From Candidatus Dormiibacterota bacterium (GTDB taxonomy: Bacteria > Chloroflexota > Dormibacteria > Aeolococcales > Bog-877), in contig JASHRA010000083.1 in assembly GCA_030038765.1 (NCBI GenBank), positions 1 to 10,535 of the forward strand: a stretch of DNA of 10,535 nt, written 5' to 3'. Below, one piece after another: positions 5,431-10,535 of this stretch. Position 1 is the first letter of the stretch, and every line of letters begins with the position of its first letter. The notes beneath the pieces were generated by a model that did not search any database, was not told where the DNA came from, and worked only from the letters and a program-made list of their open reading frames with translations. A program made the position numbers and the translations under genes.

Positions 5431-6395
5431 TGAGCGCGTCGAACTCGGGCCGGGCGGCCCTGCTACGGGCCCTGGCCGCCGGCCTGCCGCCACCCGGCCC
5501 CTTCCCCCTCCGCTCCACCGAGCCCGACCCGGGGCTCTTCGGCCCCGGCAGCGCCACCTGGCGCGTGATGCGCGAGCCGCTGCTCATCCTGGGCTCGGCG
5601 CGGGCCCTGCTGGTGCAGACCGCGCACCCCCTGGTGGCCCAGGGGGCGATCGACCACAGCGATTTCGCGGCCGACCCGGTGGGACGCTTCCAGCGCACCG
5701 CCGGCTGGGTCACGACGGTGGTCTTCGGCACCCGGGAGGAGGCGCTCGAAGCCACCCGCCGGGTGAACCAGCTGCACCGGCCGGTCCGGGGAGAGCTGCC
5801 GGCCGAGAGCTCCACGCCGGCCTGGGCCGGGGGCAGCCGCTACCGGGCCCAGGACCAGCCGCTCGTGCTCTGGGTGCACGCCTCGCTGCTGGACGCCATG
5901 CTCAGCACCTACCGGAGCGTGGTCGGCTCCCTGCCCCCGCGCCAGGCCGACCGCTTCGTTCGCGAGTGGGATCGTGTGGGGGGCCTGCTCGGTCTGCCGC
6001 CGGGCAGCACCTGGAGCTCGGAGACGGCCATGCGGCGCTGGATCGAGGCCAGGATGCGCGAGGGCACGACCGTGCCCGGCGCAGGCTCCCTGGAGGTGGC
6101 CCGGGTGATCCTGGCCCCGGGCGTCAGCGGGCCCCTGCTGGCCCACCTCACCGGCCTGATCACGGCCGGGCTGCTGCCACCGCCGCTGCGTCGTGCCTAC
6201 CGCGTCCCCTGGAGCCCGGCCCACGAGCTCGCCTACCGGAGCCTCACGCTCAGCCTGCGGATGTCCCGACCCGCGCTGCCGCGCCTGCTCCGGGTCTCGC
6301 CCGCCTACGACTTCGCCCAGGCCCGGATCCGGGGGCAGCTGCGCCGCGAGACCGGTCGTGAGGAGAGGCTGCGCTCCGAGCTGAGGCTGGCCTGA
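5430..6395 (+). CDS. DUF2236 / MpaB-type oxygenase-like protein
   Basis: The protein has 321 residues with a GTG start set by the promoter at 5395-5423. It matches the DUF2236 (ER-bound oxygenase MpaB / latex-clearing protein catalytic domain) family: GSARALLVQTAHPLVAQGAI at 55-74, followed by DHSDFAADPVGRFQRT and the helix LWVHASLLDAML at 147-158. Histidines 66, 76, 116 and 150 are the candidate haem or metal ligands of the fold. Known relatives are haem b oxygenases (rubber cleavage) and MpaB, which cleaves an isoprenoid chain in mycophenolate synthesis, but most bacterial members have no known substrate. No signal peptide is seen, and the length is normal. The divergent F420/flavin-type reductase could supply a related redox step, but that is only an inference from gene order. 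Confidence 0.85.
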   Translation: MSASNSGRAALLRALAAGLPPPGPFPLRSTEPDPGLFGPGSATWRVMREPLLILGSARALLVQTAHPLVAQGAIDHSDFAADPVGRFQRTAGWVTTVVFGTREEALEATRRVNQLHRPVRGELPAESSTPAWAGGSRYRAQDQPLVLWVHASLLDAMLSTYRSVVGSLPPRQADRFVREWDRVGGLLGLPPGSTWSSETAMRRWIEARMREGTTVPGAGSLEVARVILAPGVSGPLLAHLTGLITAGLLPPPLRRAYRVPWSPAHELAYRSLTLSLRMSRPALPRLLRVSPAYDFAQARIRGQLRRETGREERLRSELRLA

Positions 6396-6445
6396 GCCGA
6401 CTCCCCCATCCACGGCCGAAACTGGGGCGTCCCGCACCCGGCTCG

Positions 6446-6475
6446 GCACCGGCGAGCGAATCCCCAAGCCGGTGC
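6446..6475. terminator. Hairpin between convergent DUF2236 and MFS genes
   Basis: GCACCGGC (6446-6453) and GCCGGTGC (6468-6475) form a perfect eight-pair stem with a 14-base loop, in the 108-bp gap between two convergent stops. There is no T tract on either side. Its position makes a bidirectional terminator possible. Confidence 0.35.
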
Positions 6476-6503
6476 GACCTCGGCCTGACCCAGCAGCGCC
6501 CCG

Positions 6504-8006
6504 TCAGCCGCTGGCGACCAGGCCCTCCTCGACCGTGGCCGGCACCAGCTGACCGGTGGGGAGCTGGTGCCGGCGGGCGCGGACCAGGCTGGCGGAGACC
6601 GCGGCCGCCAGCAGCAAGAGCCCGGCGCTGACGGCGAAGGCAGTGGTGTAACCGTGCACCGCGGCCCGGCCCAGGGCGTCCTGGATGTGCGGGTTGCGTA
6701 CCAGGTAGCCGGCGGCGGCGCCGGTGGCGACAGTGTTCAGCAGCGCGGTCCCGATCGAGCCTCCCAGCTGCTGGGTGGCGTTGACCATGGCGCTGGCCAC
6801 CCCGGCGTCGTGGAAGTCGACCCCCACCAGGGCGGTGCTGCTCATGGGGACGAAGGTCAGGCCCATGCCCAGGCTGATCAGCAGCTCCGGGGGCAGGATC
6901 CCGGTCAGGAAGCCGCTCTGCACGGTGAGGTGGGTGTACCAGAGGAGGCCGGAGGTGGCCAGCAGCATGCCCACGGTCATGAGCGGCCGCGGGCCGAGGC
7001 GGGGCAGCAGCCGGCTCGCCAGGGTGGCCCCACCGATGATCCCGGCGGAGAAGGGAAGGAAGGCGAAGCCGGTGGTGAGCGCGGAGTAGCCCAGCACGCC
7101 CTGGAGGAAGTAGGTGAGGAAGAGGAAGGTGCCGAGCGTGGCCCCGCCGATCAGGAGCGCGACCAGGAATGAGCCACCGCGGTTCCGCTCCAGCACCACC
7201 CTCAGCGGGAGCAGGGGGTGCTGGGAGCGGAGCTCGATGCCGAGGAAGCAGGCCAGCGCCAGCCCGGCCCCGACCAGGGGCCCGACCGCCAGCGCCGAGC
7301 CCCAGCCGCTGCTGGCGGCGTTGGAGAAGCCGAAGACGAGCAGGAACAGGCCGGCGGTGGCGGCCACGGCACCGGGGACGTCGTAGCCCGCGCGGGCCCG
7401 GGCCCGGCTCTCTTGGATCAGACGGGGTGCGACGAAGGCGGCCAGCAGGGCGATCGGAACGTTGACGAAGAGGGTCCAGCGCCAGGAGGCGAGCTGGGTC
7501 AGGGTGCCCCCCAGCACCAGCCCGATGGCCGCGCCGCTGCCGGCGACGGCGCCGTAGACGCCGAAGGCCCGGGCTCGGTCCCGGGCCTCGGTGAAGGTCA
7601 CGGTCAGCAGGGAGAGAGCGGCGGGCGCCATCAGCGCGGCGAAGGCACCCTGGAGGCCGCGGGCGGCGAACAGCATGGCCTGGTCCTGGGCCAGTCCGCC
7701 GAGCGCCGAGGAGAGACCGAAGCCGATGAGGCCGGTGACGAAAATCCGGCGCCGGCCCAGGTAGTCGGCGATACGCCCCCCGAGCAGCAGCAGGCTGCCG
7801 AAGGCAAGGGTGTAGGCGGTCATGACCCACTGCCGGTCGGCGTTCGAGATGTGCAGGGCGTGCTGGGCGGACGGCAGGGCGACGATCACCACCGAGCCGT
7901 CGAGCACGATCATCAGCTGGGCCAGGGCGATCACGGCGAGGGCCAGCGTGCGGTGGGCTTGGCGGCCCCCGGTCTCGGGGGCGACGCCGGGGGCGAGGCT
8001 GCTCAC
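6504..8006 (-). CDS. DHA2-family MFS drug:H+ antiporter (EmrB/QacA type, 14 TM)
   Basis: The protein has 500 residues from GTG 8006, which has AGGAGG five bases upstream. A longer frame to 8066 exists, but it would begin inside the promoter. The protein is hydrophobic throughout, with about 14 membrane helices. MFS landmarks are in order: motif D1 in helix 1 (MIVLDGSVVIVALP), motif A after helix 2 (GGRIADYLGRRRIF), motif C in helix 5 (GAVAGSGAAIGLVLGG) followed by SWRWTLFVNVPIA, which is diagnostic of DHA2. It should export hydrophobic or cationic compounds using the proton gradient. It is divergent from a TetR repressor with shared operators, the usual arrangement of an inducible efflux pump. 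The substrate cannot be predicted. Confidence 0.92.
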   Translation of the reverse strand: MSSLAPGVAPETGGRQAHRTLALAVIALAQLMIVLDGSVVIVALPSAQHALHISNADRQWVMTAYTLAFGSLLLLGGRIADYLGRRRIFVTGLIGFGLSSALGGLAQDQAMLFAARGLQGAFAALMAPAALSLLTVTFTEARDRARAFGVYGAVAGSGAAIGLVLGGTLTQLASWRWTLFVNVPIALLAAFVAPRLIQESRARARAGYDVPGAVAATAGLFLLVFGFSNAASSGWGSALAVGPLVGAGLALACFLGIELRSQHPLLPLRVVLERNRGGSFLVALLIGGATLGTFLFLTYFLQGVLGYSALTTGFAFLPFSAGIIGGATLASRLLPRLGPRPLMTVGMLLATSGLLWYTHLTVQSGFLTGILPPELLISLGMGLTFVPMSSTALVGVDFHDAGVASAMVNATQQLGGSIGTALLNTVATGAAAGYLVRNPHIQDALGRAAVHGYTTAFAVSAGLLLLAAAVSASLVRARRHQLPTGQLVPATVEEGLVASG

Positions 8007-8033
8007 AGACACCTCCTGGTGGCGGTTGTGGGT

Positions 8034-8039
8034 TAGAAT
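8034..8039 (+). promoter_or_regulatory. Possible -10 box for the tetR-type gene
   Basis: TAGAAT matches TATAAT at five of six positions and would start transcription near 8046, inside the secondary operator. No -35 is recognisable at 16-18 bases upstream, and the leader would be about 87 nt, so the call is tentative. Confidence 0.3.
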
Positions 8040-8055
8040 CGGAGCCGTCGTTCCG
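8040..8055. promoter_or_regulatory. Secondary, degenerate TetR operator
   Basis: CGGAGCCGTCGTTCCG matches the primary operator at 13 of 16 positions; the right half is intact. The centres are 31 bp apart, close to three helical turns, so two dimers would sit on the same face. It covers about +3 to +18 of the exporter transcript and lies beside TAGAAT (8034-8039), a possible -10 box for tetR. Confidence 0.5.
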
Positions 8056-8057
8056 CT

Positions 8058-8094
8058 TCTGCCCAATATACGGAACGATCGTTCCGCTTGTCAA
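8058..8094 (-). promoter_or_regulatory. Promoter of the MFS exporter gene
   Basis: On the minus strand TTGACA (8094-8089, consensus) and TATATT (8070-8065) are separated by 18 bases, with a start near 8058. This leaves a leader of about 52 nt that carries AGGAGG before GTG 8006. The spacer is almost entirely the palindromic operator at 8071-8086. It is the strongest promoter-like sequence in the window. Confidence 0.8.
8071..8086. promoter_or_regulatory. Primary TetR-family operator, perfect 16-bp palindrome
   Basis: CGGAACGATCGTTCCG is a perfect palindrome lying between the -35 and -10 boxes of the MFS promoter. Bound repressor would exclude RNA polymerase. Its size and position between divergent tetR and MFS genes are typical for TetR operators. 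Confidence 0.8.
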
Positions 8095-8132
8095 AGTCGA
8101 AGCTAGCGGGTCCTGACGGCGAGGTAGGCGTG

Positions 8133-8738
8133 ATGAACATCGGGGCGCTCGGCGGGGAAGAGACCCGCGCCGGCCGGGCGGACGCCCAGCGCAACCACCG
8201 CCGGATCCTGGAGGCGGCCGAAGAGGTCTTCTCCAGGGAGGGGGCCTCGGCCCCCATCGACCTCGTGGCGGAGCGGGCCGGGGTCGGGGTAGGCACCCTC
8301 TACCGCCACTTCCCGACCAAGGAGGCGCTCTTCGAGGCCATCGTCCTGGCCCGGATCGAGGAGCTCCTCCAGTCGGCCCGGAGCCGGGTCGGAGCCGAGG
8401 ACCCCGAAGCCGCCCTCTTCGACTACCTCGCCTACTTCGCCGCCGAGGCGGCGGCCAAGCGAGACGTCCTCGACGCCATCGCCTCGTCCGGGATCGACAT
8501 CAAGTCGCGCTGTGCGGTCAAGGTTGAGGAGGTGGCGCAGGCACTGGGCCAGCTATTGGAGCAGGCCCAGCAGGCGCGCGCGGTCAGGGGCGACGTCTCC
8601 GCCCAGGAGCTGATGGCGCTGATGTCGGCGGCGGTCCAAGCCGCCTGCGCCGGCGAGGCAGGGGCGGCGTCCGCGGAGCGGATCGTCGCCATCGTCTGCG
8701 AGGGGATCCGCGTCCACCACACACCGGAGGCGCGCTAG
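8133..8738 (+). CDS. TetR/AcrR-family transcriptional repressor of the adjacent exporter
   Basis: The protein has 201 residues from ATG 8133, which has GAGG eight bases upstream. GTG 8130 and TTG 8088 are in frame, but the latter would overlap the exporter -35 box and lacks a ribosome binding site. Residues 19-65 form the TetR DNA-binding domain (QRNHRRILEAAEEVFSREG, then LVAERAGVGVGTLYRHFPTK with the recognition helix GVGTLYRHF). The C-terminal part (66-195) is alpha-helical, as in the ligand-binding and dimerisation domain. It should bind the palindromes at 8040-8055 and 8071-8086, repress the MFS gene and itself, and be released by a transported compound. The inducer is unknown. Family and target are well supported by the layout. 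Confidence 0.9.
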   Translation: MNIGALGGEETRAGRADAQRNHRRILEAAEEVFSREGASAPIDLVAERAGVGVGTLYRHFPTKEALFEAIVLARIEELLQSARSRVGAEDPEAALFDYLAYFAAEAAAKRDVLDAIASSGIDIKSRCAVKVEEVAQALGQLLEQAQQARAVRGDVSAQELMALMSAAVQAACAGEAGAASAERIVAIVCEGIRVHHTPEAR

Positions 8739-8801
8739 CCGGGACCCGACCCTTCACCAGGGCCCGCAGTCCGCCGATCGGTGCAGCTGACGGCCGGGGC
8801 C

Positions 8802-8815
8802 GCGCCACGTGGCGC
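8802..8815 (+). terminator. Palindromic hairpin downstream of tetR
   Basis: GCGCCACGTGGCGC is a perfect 14-bp palindrome and can fold as a five-pair stem with an ACGT loop, 63 bp after the tetR stop. No T tract follows. No other gene-like frame is convincing in the 196-bp gap (8739-8934), so a terminator role is the simplest reading. Confidence 0.3.
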
Positions 8816-8921
8816 CAGGCTGCGCCGCGGTGACGCTGGGCAAGACTCACGCCGTGCCACCATCGGGCGGCGCCGCTTCCTCCGGGCTGGCCTGCAGAGC
8901 GACGAGCCCCTGCCCTGCTCA

Positions 8922-8936
8922 GAGCCGGATCGGCTC
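8922..8936 (-). terminator. Hairpin at the stop of the histidine phosphatase gene
   Basis: GAGCCG-GAT-CGGCTC forms a six-pair stem whose arm overlaps the TGA stop (8937-8935). It may end the minus-strand transcript, but there is no T tract. Confidence 0.3.
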
Positions 8937-9498
8937 AGGTGACGTCCCAGGCCGCGATCGACGGGGTCTCGTGCTCATGGTCCAGGATCGAGACCGAGGC
9001 CACCTTCAGGGTGAGGTGGCAGCAGAGGCCGACGTCGGCCCCGATGTAGGCGGCCGCCACGGTCCGCAGCATGTGGCCGTGGCCGAAGAGCGCGTAGTCC
9101 AGCCCGGGGTCGGCCCGGAGCTGCTCCAGGACCCGGCGCGCCCGCTCCAGCACCTGCTCCGGAGACTCCCCTCCCGGGCAGCCGTCGGACCAGAGGCGCC
9201 AGCCGGGCCGCCGGGTGAGGATCTCGTCGCTGGTCAGGCCCTCGTAGTCCCCGTAGTCGAACTCGGCCAGCTCCTGGCTCACCTCCACGGGCAGGGACCC
9301 AAGCGCCAGCTCCACGGTCTGGAGGGCGCGCTGGCGCGGGCTCGAGAGCACGCGCTCGAAGTGGATGCCGCTCAGACGCTGCCCCAGGTCGCGAGCCTGC
9401 TCCTCGCCGCGCGCGTTGAGGGGCAGATCGGTGCGGCCGGTGTGACGCGCCTCCACGGTCCACTGGGTCTCGCCATGCCGGACCAGGTAGATCGCCAT
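8935..9498 (-). CDS. Histidine phosphatase superfamily protein (phosphoglycerate mutase-like)
   Basis: The protein has 187 residues from ATG 9498. The catalytic N-terminus IYLVRHGETQW holds the phospho-accepting His8 with Arg7. SSPRQRALQT (52-61) supplies the second arginine, EFDYGDYEGL (79-88) the acidic residue, and FGHGHMLR (138-145) the second catalytic histidine. The small size and the EFDYGDYEGLTSDE stretch fit the broad-specificity phosphatase / acid phosphatase branch (GpmB- or CobC-like) rather than glycolytic mutase. The substrate cannot be told from the sequence. TACAGT lies nine bases before the ATG with no Shine-Dalgarno sequence, so the mRNA may have at most a few leader bases. 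It is divergent from tRNA-Pro. Confidence 0.9.
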   Translation of the reverse strand: MAIYLVRHGETQWTVEARHTGRTDLPLNARGEEQARDLGQRLSGIHFERVLSSPRQRALQTVELALGSLPVEVSQELAEFDYGDYEGLTSDEILTRRPGWRLWSDGCPGGESPEQVLERARRVLEQLRADPGLDYALFGHGHMLRTVAAAYIGADVGLCCHLTLKVASVSILDHEHETPSIAAWDVT

Positions 9499-9507
9499 TC
9501 GGGGCCC

Positions 9508-9513
9508 ACTGTA
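9508..9513 (-). promoter_or_regulatory. -10 box of the histidine phosphatase gene
   Basis: On the minus strand TACAGT (9513-9508) predicts a start near 9501, zero to three bases before ATG 9498. No -35 or ribosome binding site is visible. Confidence 0.38.
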
Positions 9514-9539
9514 CCGAGGGGGTGGCGCGGGGAGCGGGA

Positions 9540-9545
9540 TATACT
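9540..9545 (+). promoter_or_regulatory. -10 box of the tRNA-Pro gene
   Basis: TATACT matches the consensus at five of six bases and gives a start near 9552, four bases before the mature tRNA 5' end. The -35 region is G-rich and not recognisable. Confidence 0.5.
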
Positions 9546-9555
9546 GGGCTGCCCT

Positions 9556-9633
9556 CGGGAAGTAGCTCAGTCAGGTTAGAGTGCACGGTTCGGGACCGTG
9601 AGGTCGGCGGTTCGAATCCGCCCTTCCCGACCA
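9556..9633 (+). tRNA. tRNA-Pro, anticodon CGG
   Basis: The full cloverleaf can be drawn: acceptor CGGGAAG / CTTCCCG (seven pairs), D arm GCTC / GAGT with one G:T pair, and anticodon stem CACGG / CCGTG around the loop TTCGGGA. The anticodon CGG is at 9591-9593. The variable loop is AGGTC, and the T arm is GGCGG-TTCGAAT-CCGCC. Discriminator A73 and the CCA end are encoded. The C1:G72 pair with A73 is the bacterial proline identity set. It reads CCG codons, which are frequent in this GC-rich genome. The gene stands alone, with no tRNA cluster in the window. Confidence 0.97.
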
Positions 9634-9661
9634 CTTCCCGCCAGCGTTGTCGGGCCTTCCG

Positions 9662-9707
9662 CGCGCCGGCTCACGGGGGTCCCCGTGCCGGGGACCGCGC
9701 CGGCGCG
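9662..9707 (+). terminator. Nested GC-rich hairpin after tRNA-Pro, with a competing stem
   Basis: CGCGCCGGC (9662-9670) pairs with GCCGGCGCG (9699-9707), nine pairs, enclosing GGTCCCCG-TGC-CGGGGACC (9678-9696), eight pairs. A mutually exclusive inner stem, CACGGG-GGTC-CCCGTG (9672-9687), uses the same C-rich strand. It lies 28 bp after the tRNA and 80 bp before the next start. It probably ends the tRNA transcript, but there is no T tract. The competing stems could instead act as an attenuator for the next gene. Confidence 0.4.
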
Positions 9708-9713
9708 GACTGC

Positions 9714-9783
9714 TATCCTTCCCCGATCGAGGGTAGCGGCCGGGTCGATCTCGGCCGGACCTATAGGCCATAGGCGGGGGAGG
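9714..9783 (+). promoter_or_regulatory. Possible promoter and ribosome binding site of the solute-binding protein gene
   Basis: TATCCT (9714-9719) could be a -10 box with a start near 9726. GGGACC (9691-9696) at 17 bases is a poor -35. GGGGGAGG (9776-9783) is a strong but close Shine-Dalgarno sequence, three bases before ATG 9787. The palindrome CCTATAGG (about 9759-9766) lies in the leader. Confidence 0.3.
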
Positions 9784-9786
9784 CTC

Positions 9787-10535
9787 ATGCATTCGAAGCG
9801 CATCCCGGGCGGCAGACACTGGTGGCTCCTGGGCGCGGCCCTGGCCATGGTCGGCTCCCTATCCGCCTCGGTCGTGACCGGCGTCTCGGCCAGCTCCAGC
9901 AGCGGCGGGACGGTCACCTTCGCGGAGGAGGTGGGCGCGCCGCCCACGTACATCTTCCCCCTGGAGGACGGGGCCAACTCCGGCAACAACAACATCACCT
10001 ACCTGCAGCCGCTGATGTGGCGCCCCCTCTACTGGTTCGGTCACGCCAACAGCGACCTGCCCACCATCAACTACCCGCTGAGCCTGGCCAAGCCGCCCGT
10101 CTTCAGCAACGGCGGCCGCACCGTGACCATCAGCTTGGTCCACTACCTGTGGCCCAACGGCACCCCCGTCACGACCCGCGACGTGGAGTTCTGGATGGAC
10201 CTGCTCAAGGCCAACGAGGCTGACTACGTCGGCTACTCCCCGGGCTGGTGGCTGGATGAGGTGAGCAGCATCGACTACTCCTCGCCGACCCAGTTCAGCA
10301 TCACCTTCAACGGCGTCTACAGCCAGTCCTGGCTGGTGGACAACGGACTCTCCGAGATCACCCCCATTCCGCAGTACGCCTGGGACAAGACGTCGTCGTC
10401 GGGCGCGATCGGCAACTACGACGAGACGCCGAGCGGAGCGGTGTCCGTCTACAACTACCTCAACGCGCAGTCGGAGTCGCTCGCGACCTGGGACACCAAC
10501 CCGCTCTGGCAGGTGGTGGACGGCCCGTGGCACCT
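9787..10535 (+). CDS. Family-5 extracellular solute-binding protein (peptide/nickel ABC type), 3' end beyond window
   Basis: The frame stays open from ATG 9787 to the window end, about 249 residues. Residues 1-36 are an export signal (basic MHSKRIPGGRHWW, a hydrophobic core LLGAALAMVGSL, then SASVVTGVSASSSSGG). No lipobox cysteine is seen, so the protein may be anchored otherwise or released. The mature part carries SBP_bac_5 landmarks: GTVTFAEEVGAPPTYIFPL, YLQPLMWRPLYWFG, the TVTISLVHYLWPNGTPVTTR strand-turn with the following DVEFWMDLL, and FSITFNGVY. These proteins capture oligopeptides or similar solutes for an ABC importer. The permease and ATPase genes should lie further right. The ligand is unknown. 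The protein is rich in N, Y, W and S, unlike the R/A-rich neighbours, as is usual for exported binding proteins. Confidence 0.85.
   Translation, partial: MHSKRIPGGRHWWLLGAALAMVGSLSASVVTGVSASSSSGGTVTFAEEVGAPPTYIFPLEDGANSGNNNITYLQPLMWRPLYWFGHANSDLPTINYPLSLAKPPVFSNGGRTVTISLVHYLWPNGTPVTTRDVEFWMDLLKANEADYVGYSPGWWLDEVSSIDYSSPTQFSITFNGVYSQSWLVDNGLSEITPIPQYAWDKTSSSGAIGNYDETPSGAVSVYNYLNAQSESLATWDTNPLWQVVDGPWH

Noticed and set aside
5463..6467. Long minus-strand frame of 334 residues
   Set aside because: It is antisense to the DUF2236 gene, rich in R, G, A and P, with no domain and no start signal; a typical shadow in high-GC DNA.
8040..8090. Direct repeat TCGTTCCGCTT spaced 31 bp as a CRISPR-like or phage att repeat
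   Set aside because: Only two copies exist, and both are halves of TetR operators in a divergent promoter.
6250..8094. Minus-strand frame of 614 residues offset from the exporter
   Set aside because: R/P/A-rich shadow of the MFS gene in another frame; no hydrophobic periodicity or motifs.
8809..9579. Plus-strand frame of 256 residues
   Set aside because: It mirrors the histidine phosphatase gene, whose catalytic motifs are intact on the other strand, and it runs into the tRNA.
8975..9634. Minus-strand frame starting MVGKGGFEPPTSRSRTVHSN
   Set aside because: This is the well-known artefact of translating the antisense strand of a tRNA; it then runs out of frame across the phosphatase gene. 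The related frames ending in the tRNA (9571-9819 and 9576-9998) are rejected for the same reason.
9556..9707. Integration site of a mobile element at tRNA-Pro
   Set aside because: The tRNA is intact with its own CCA, and no integrase gene or duplicated 3' tRNA segment is visible within the window.

Overview
The window is very GC-rich chromosomal DNA from a free-living bacterium. It carries DtxR-type, DksA-type, TetR-type and DHA2-MFS genes, a probable F420-type oxidoreductase, an MpaB/DUF2236 oxygenase-like gene, a tRNA-Pro(CGG) and an extracytoplasmic peptide-binding protein. Several start codons lie directly under a -10 box without a Shine-Dalgarno sequence, which fits leaderless mRNAs. This points to a high-GC Gram-positive-like lineage, either Actinomycetota or a Chloroflexota/Dormibacterota-type phylum. 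The exact taxon cannot be settled from the sequence alone. No IS element, prophage, CRISPR array or replication origin is visible, and the region looks like ordinary, tightly packed chromosome.

Layout. Positions 1-1343 (minus strand): the N-terminus of an Imm-5-like protein cut by the window edge, then a two-gene operon (DUF4097/SHOCT-like adhesin-fold protein followed directly by a DUF2089 zinc-ribbon/HTH protein) behind a strong promoter with an embedded inverted repeat. Positions 1392-1766 (plus): a small two-helix membrane protein whose 3' end overlaps a convergent DtxR-family regulator (1639-2439, minus). That regulator is divergent from an R2-like/ferritin-fold diiron protein (2542-3579, plus). 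Positions 3626-4392 (minus): a CAP/SCP lipoprotein split by a one-base frameshift, behind a short DksA/TraR zinc-finger gene (4420-4740). Positions 4910-6395: a divergent pair, a PPOX/FDOR-B-like flavin or F420 enzyme (minus) and a DUF2236/MpaB-type oxygenase (plus), both apparently leaderless. Positions 6504-8738: a classic divergent efflux module, a DHA2 MFS exporter (minus) and a TetR repressor (plus), with a perfect 16-bp palindrome filling the exporter promoter spacer and a degenerate copy 31 bp away. Positions 8935-9498 (minus): a histidine phosphatase. Positions 9556-9633 (plus): tRNA-Pro(CGG), then a GC-rich nested hairpin and the start of a family-5 solute-binding protein running off the window.

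Functional reading. The best-supported circuit is the TetR/MFS pair: ligand-relieved repression of a drug-type exporter, with both promoter elements and operators readable. The second regulatory unit is the DUF4097-DUF2089 operon, whose two proteins share a short helical motif and whose promoter holds a 13-bp inverted repeat, so autoregulation is plausible. The DtxR regulator next to a diiron protein suggests metal-linked control, but several expected primary metal ligands of the regulator appear substituted. I did not find a demonstrably new multi-gene system. The most useful second-look items are the leaderless-start pattern, the tandem TetR operators, the unassigned R2-like oxidase with its neighbour regulator, and the frameshifted CAP gene.
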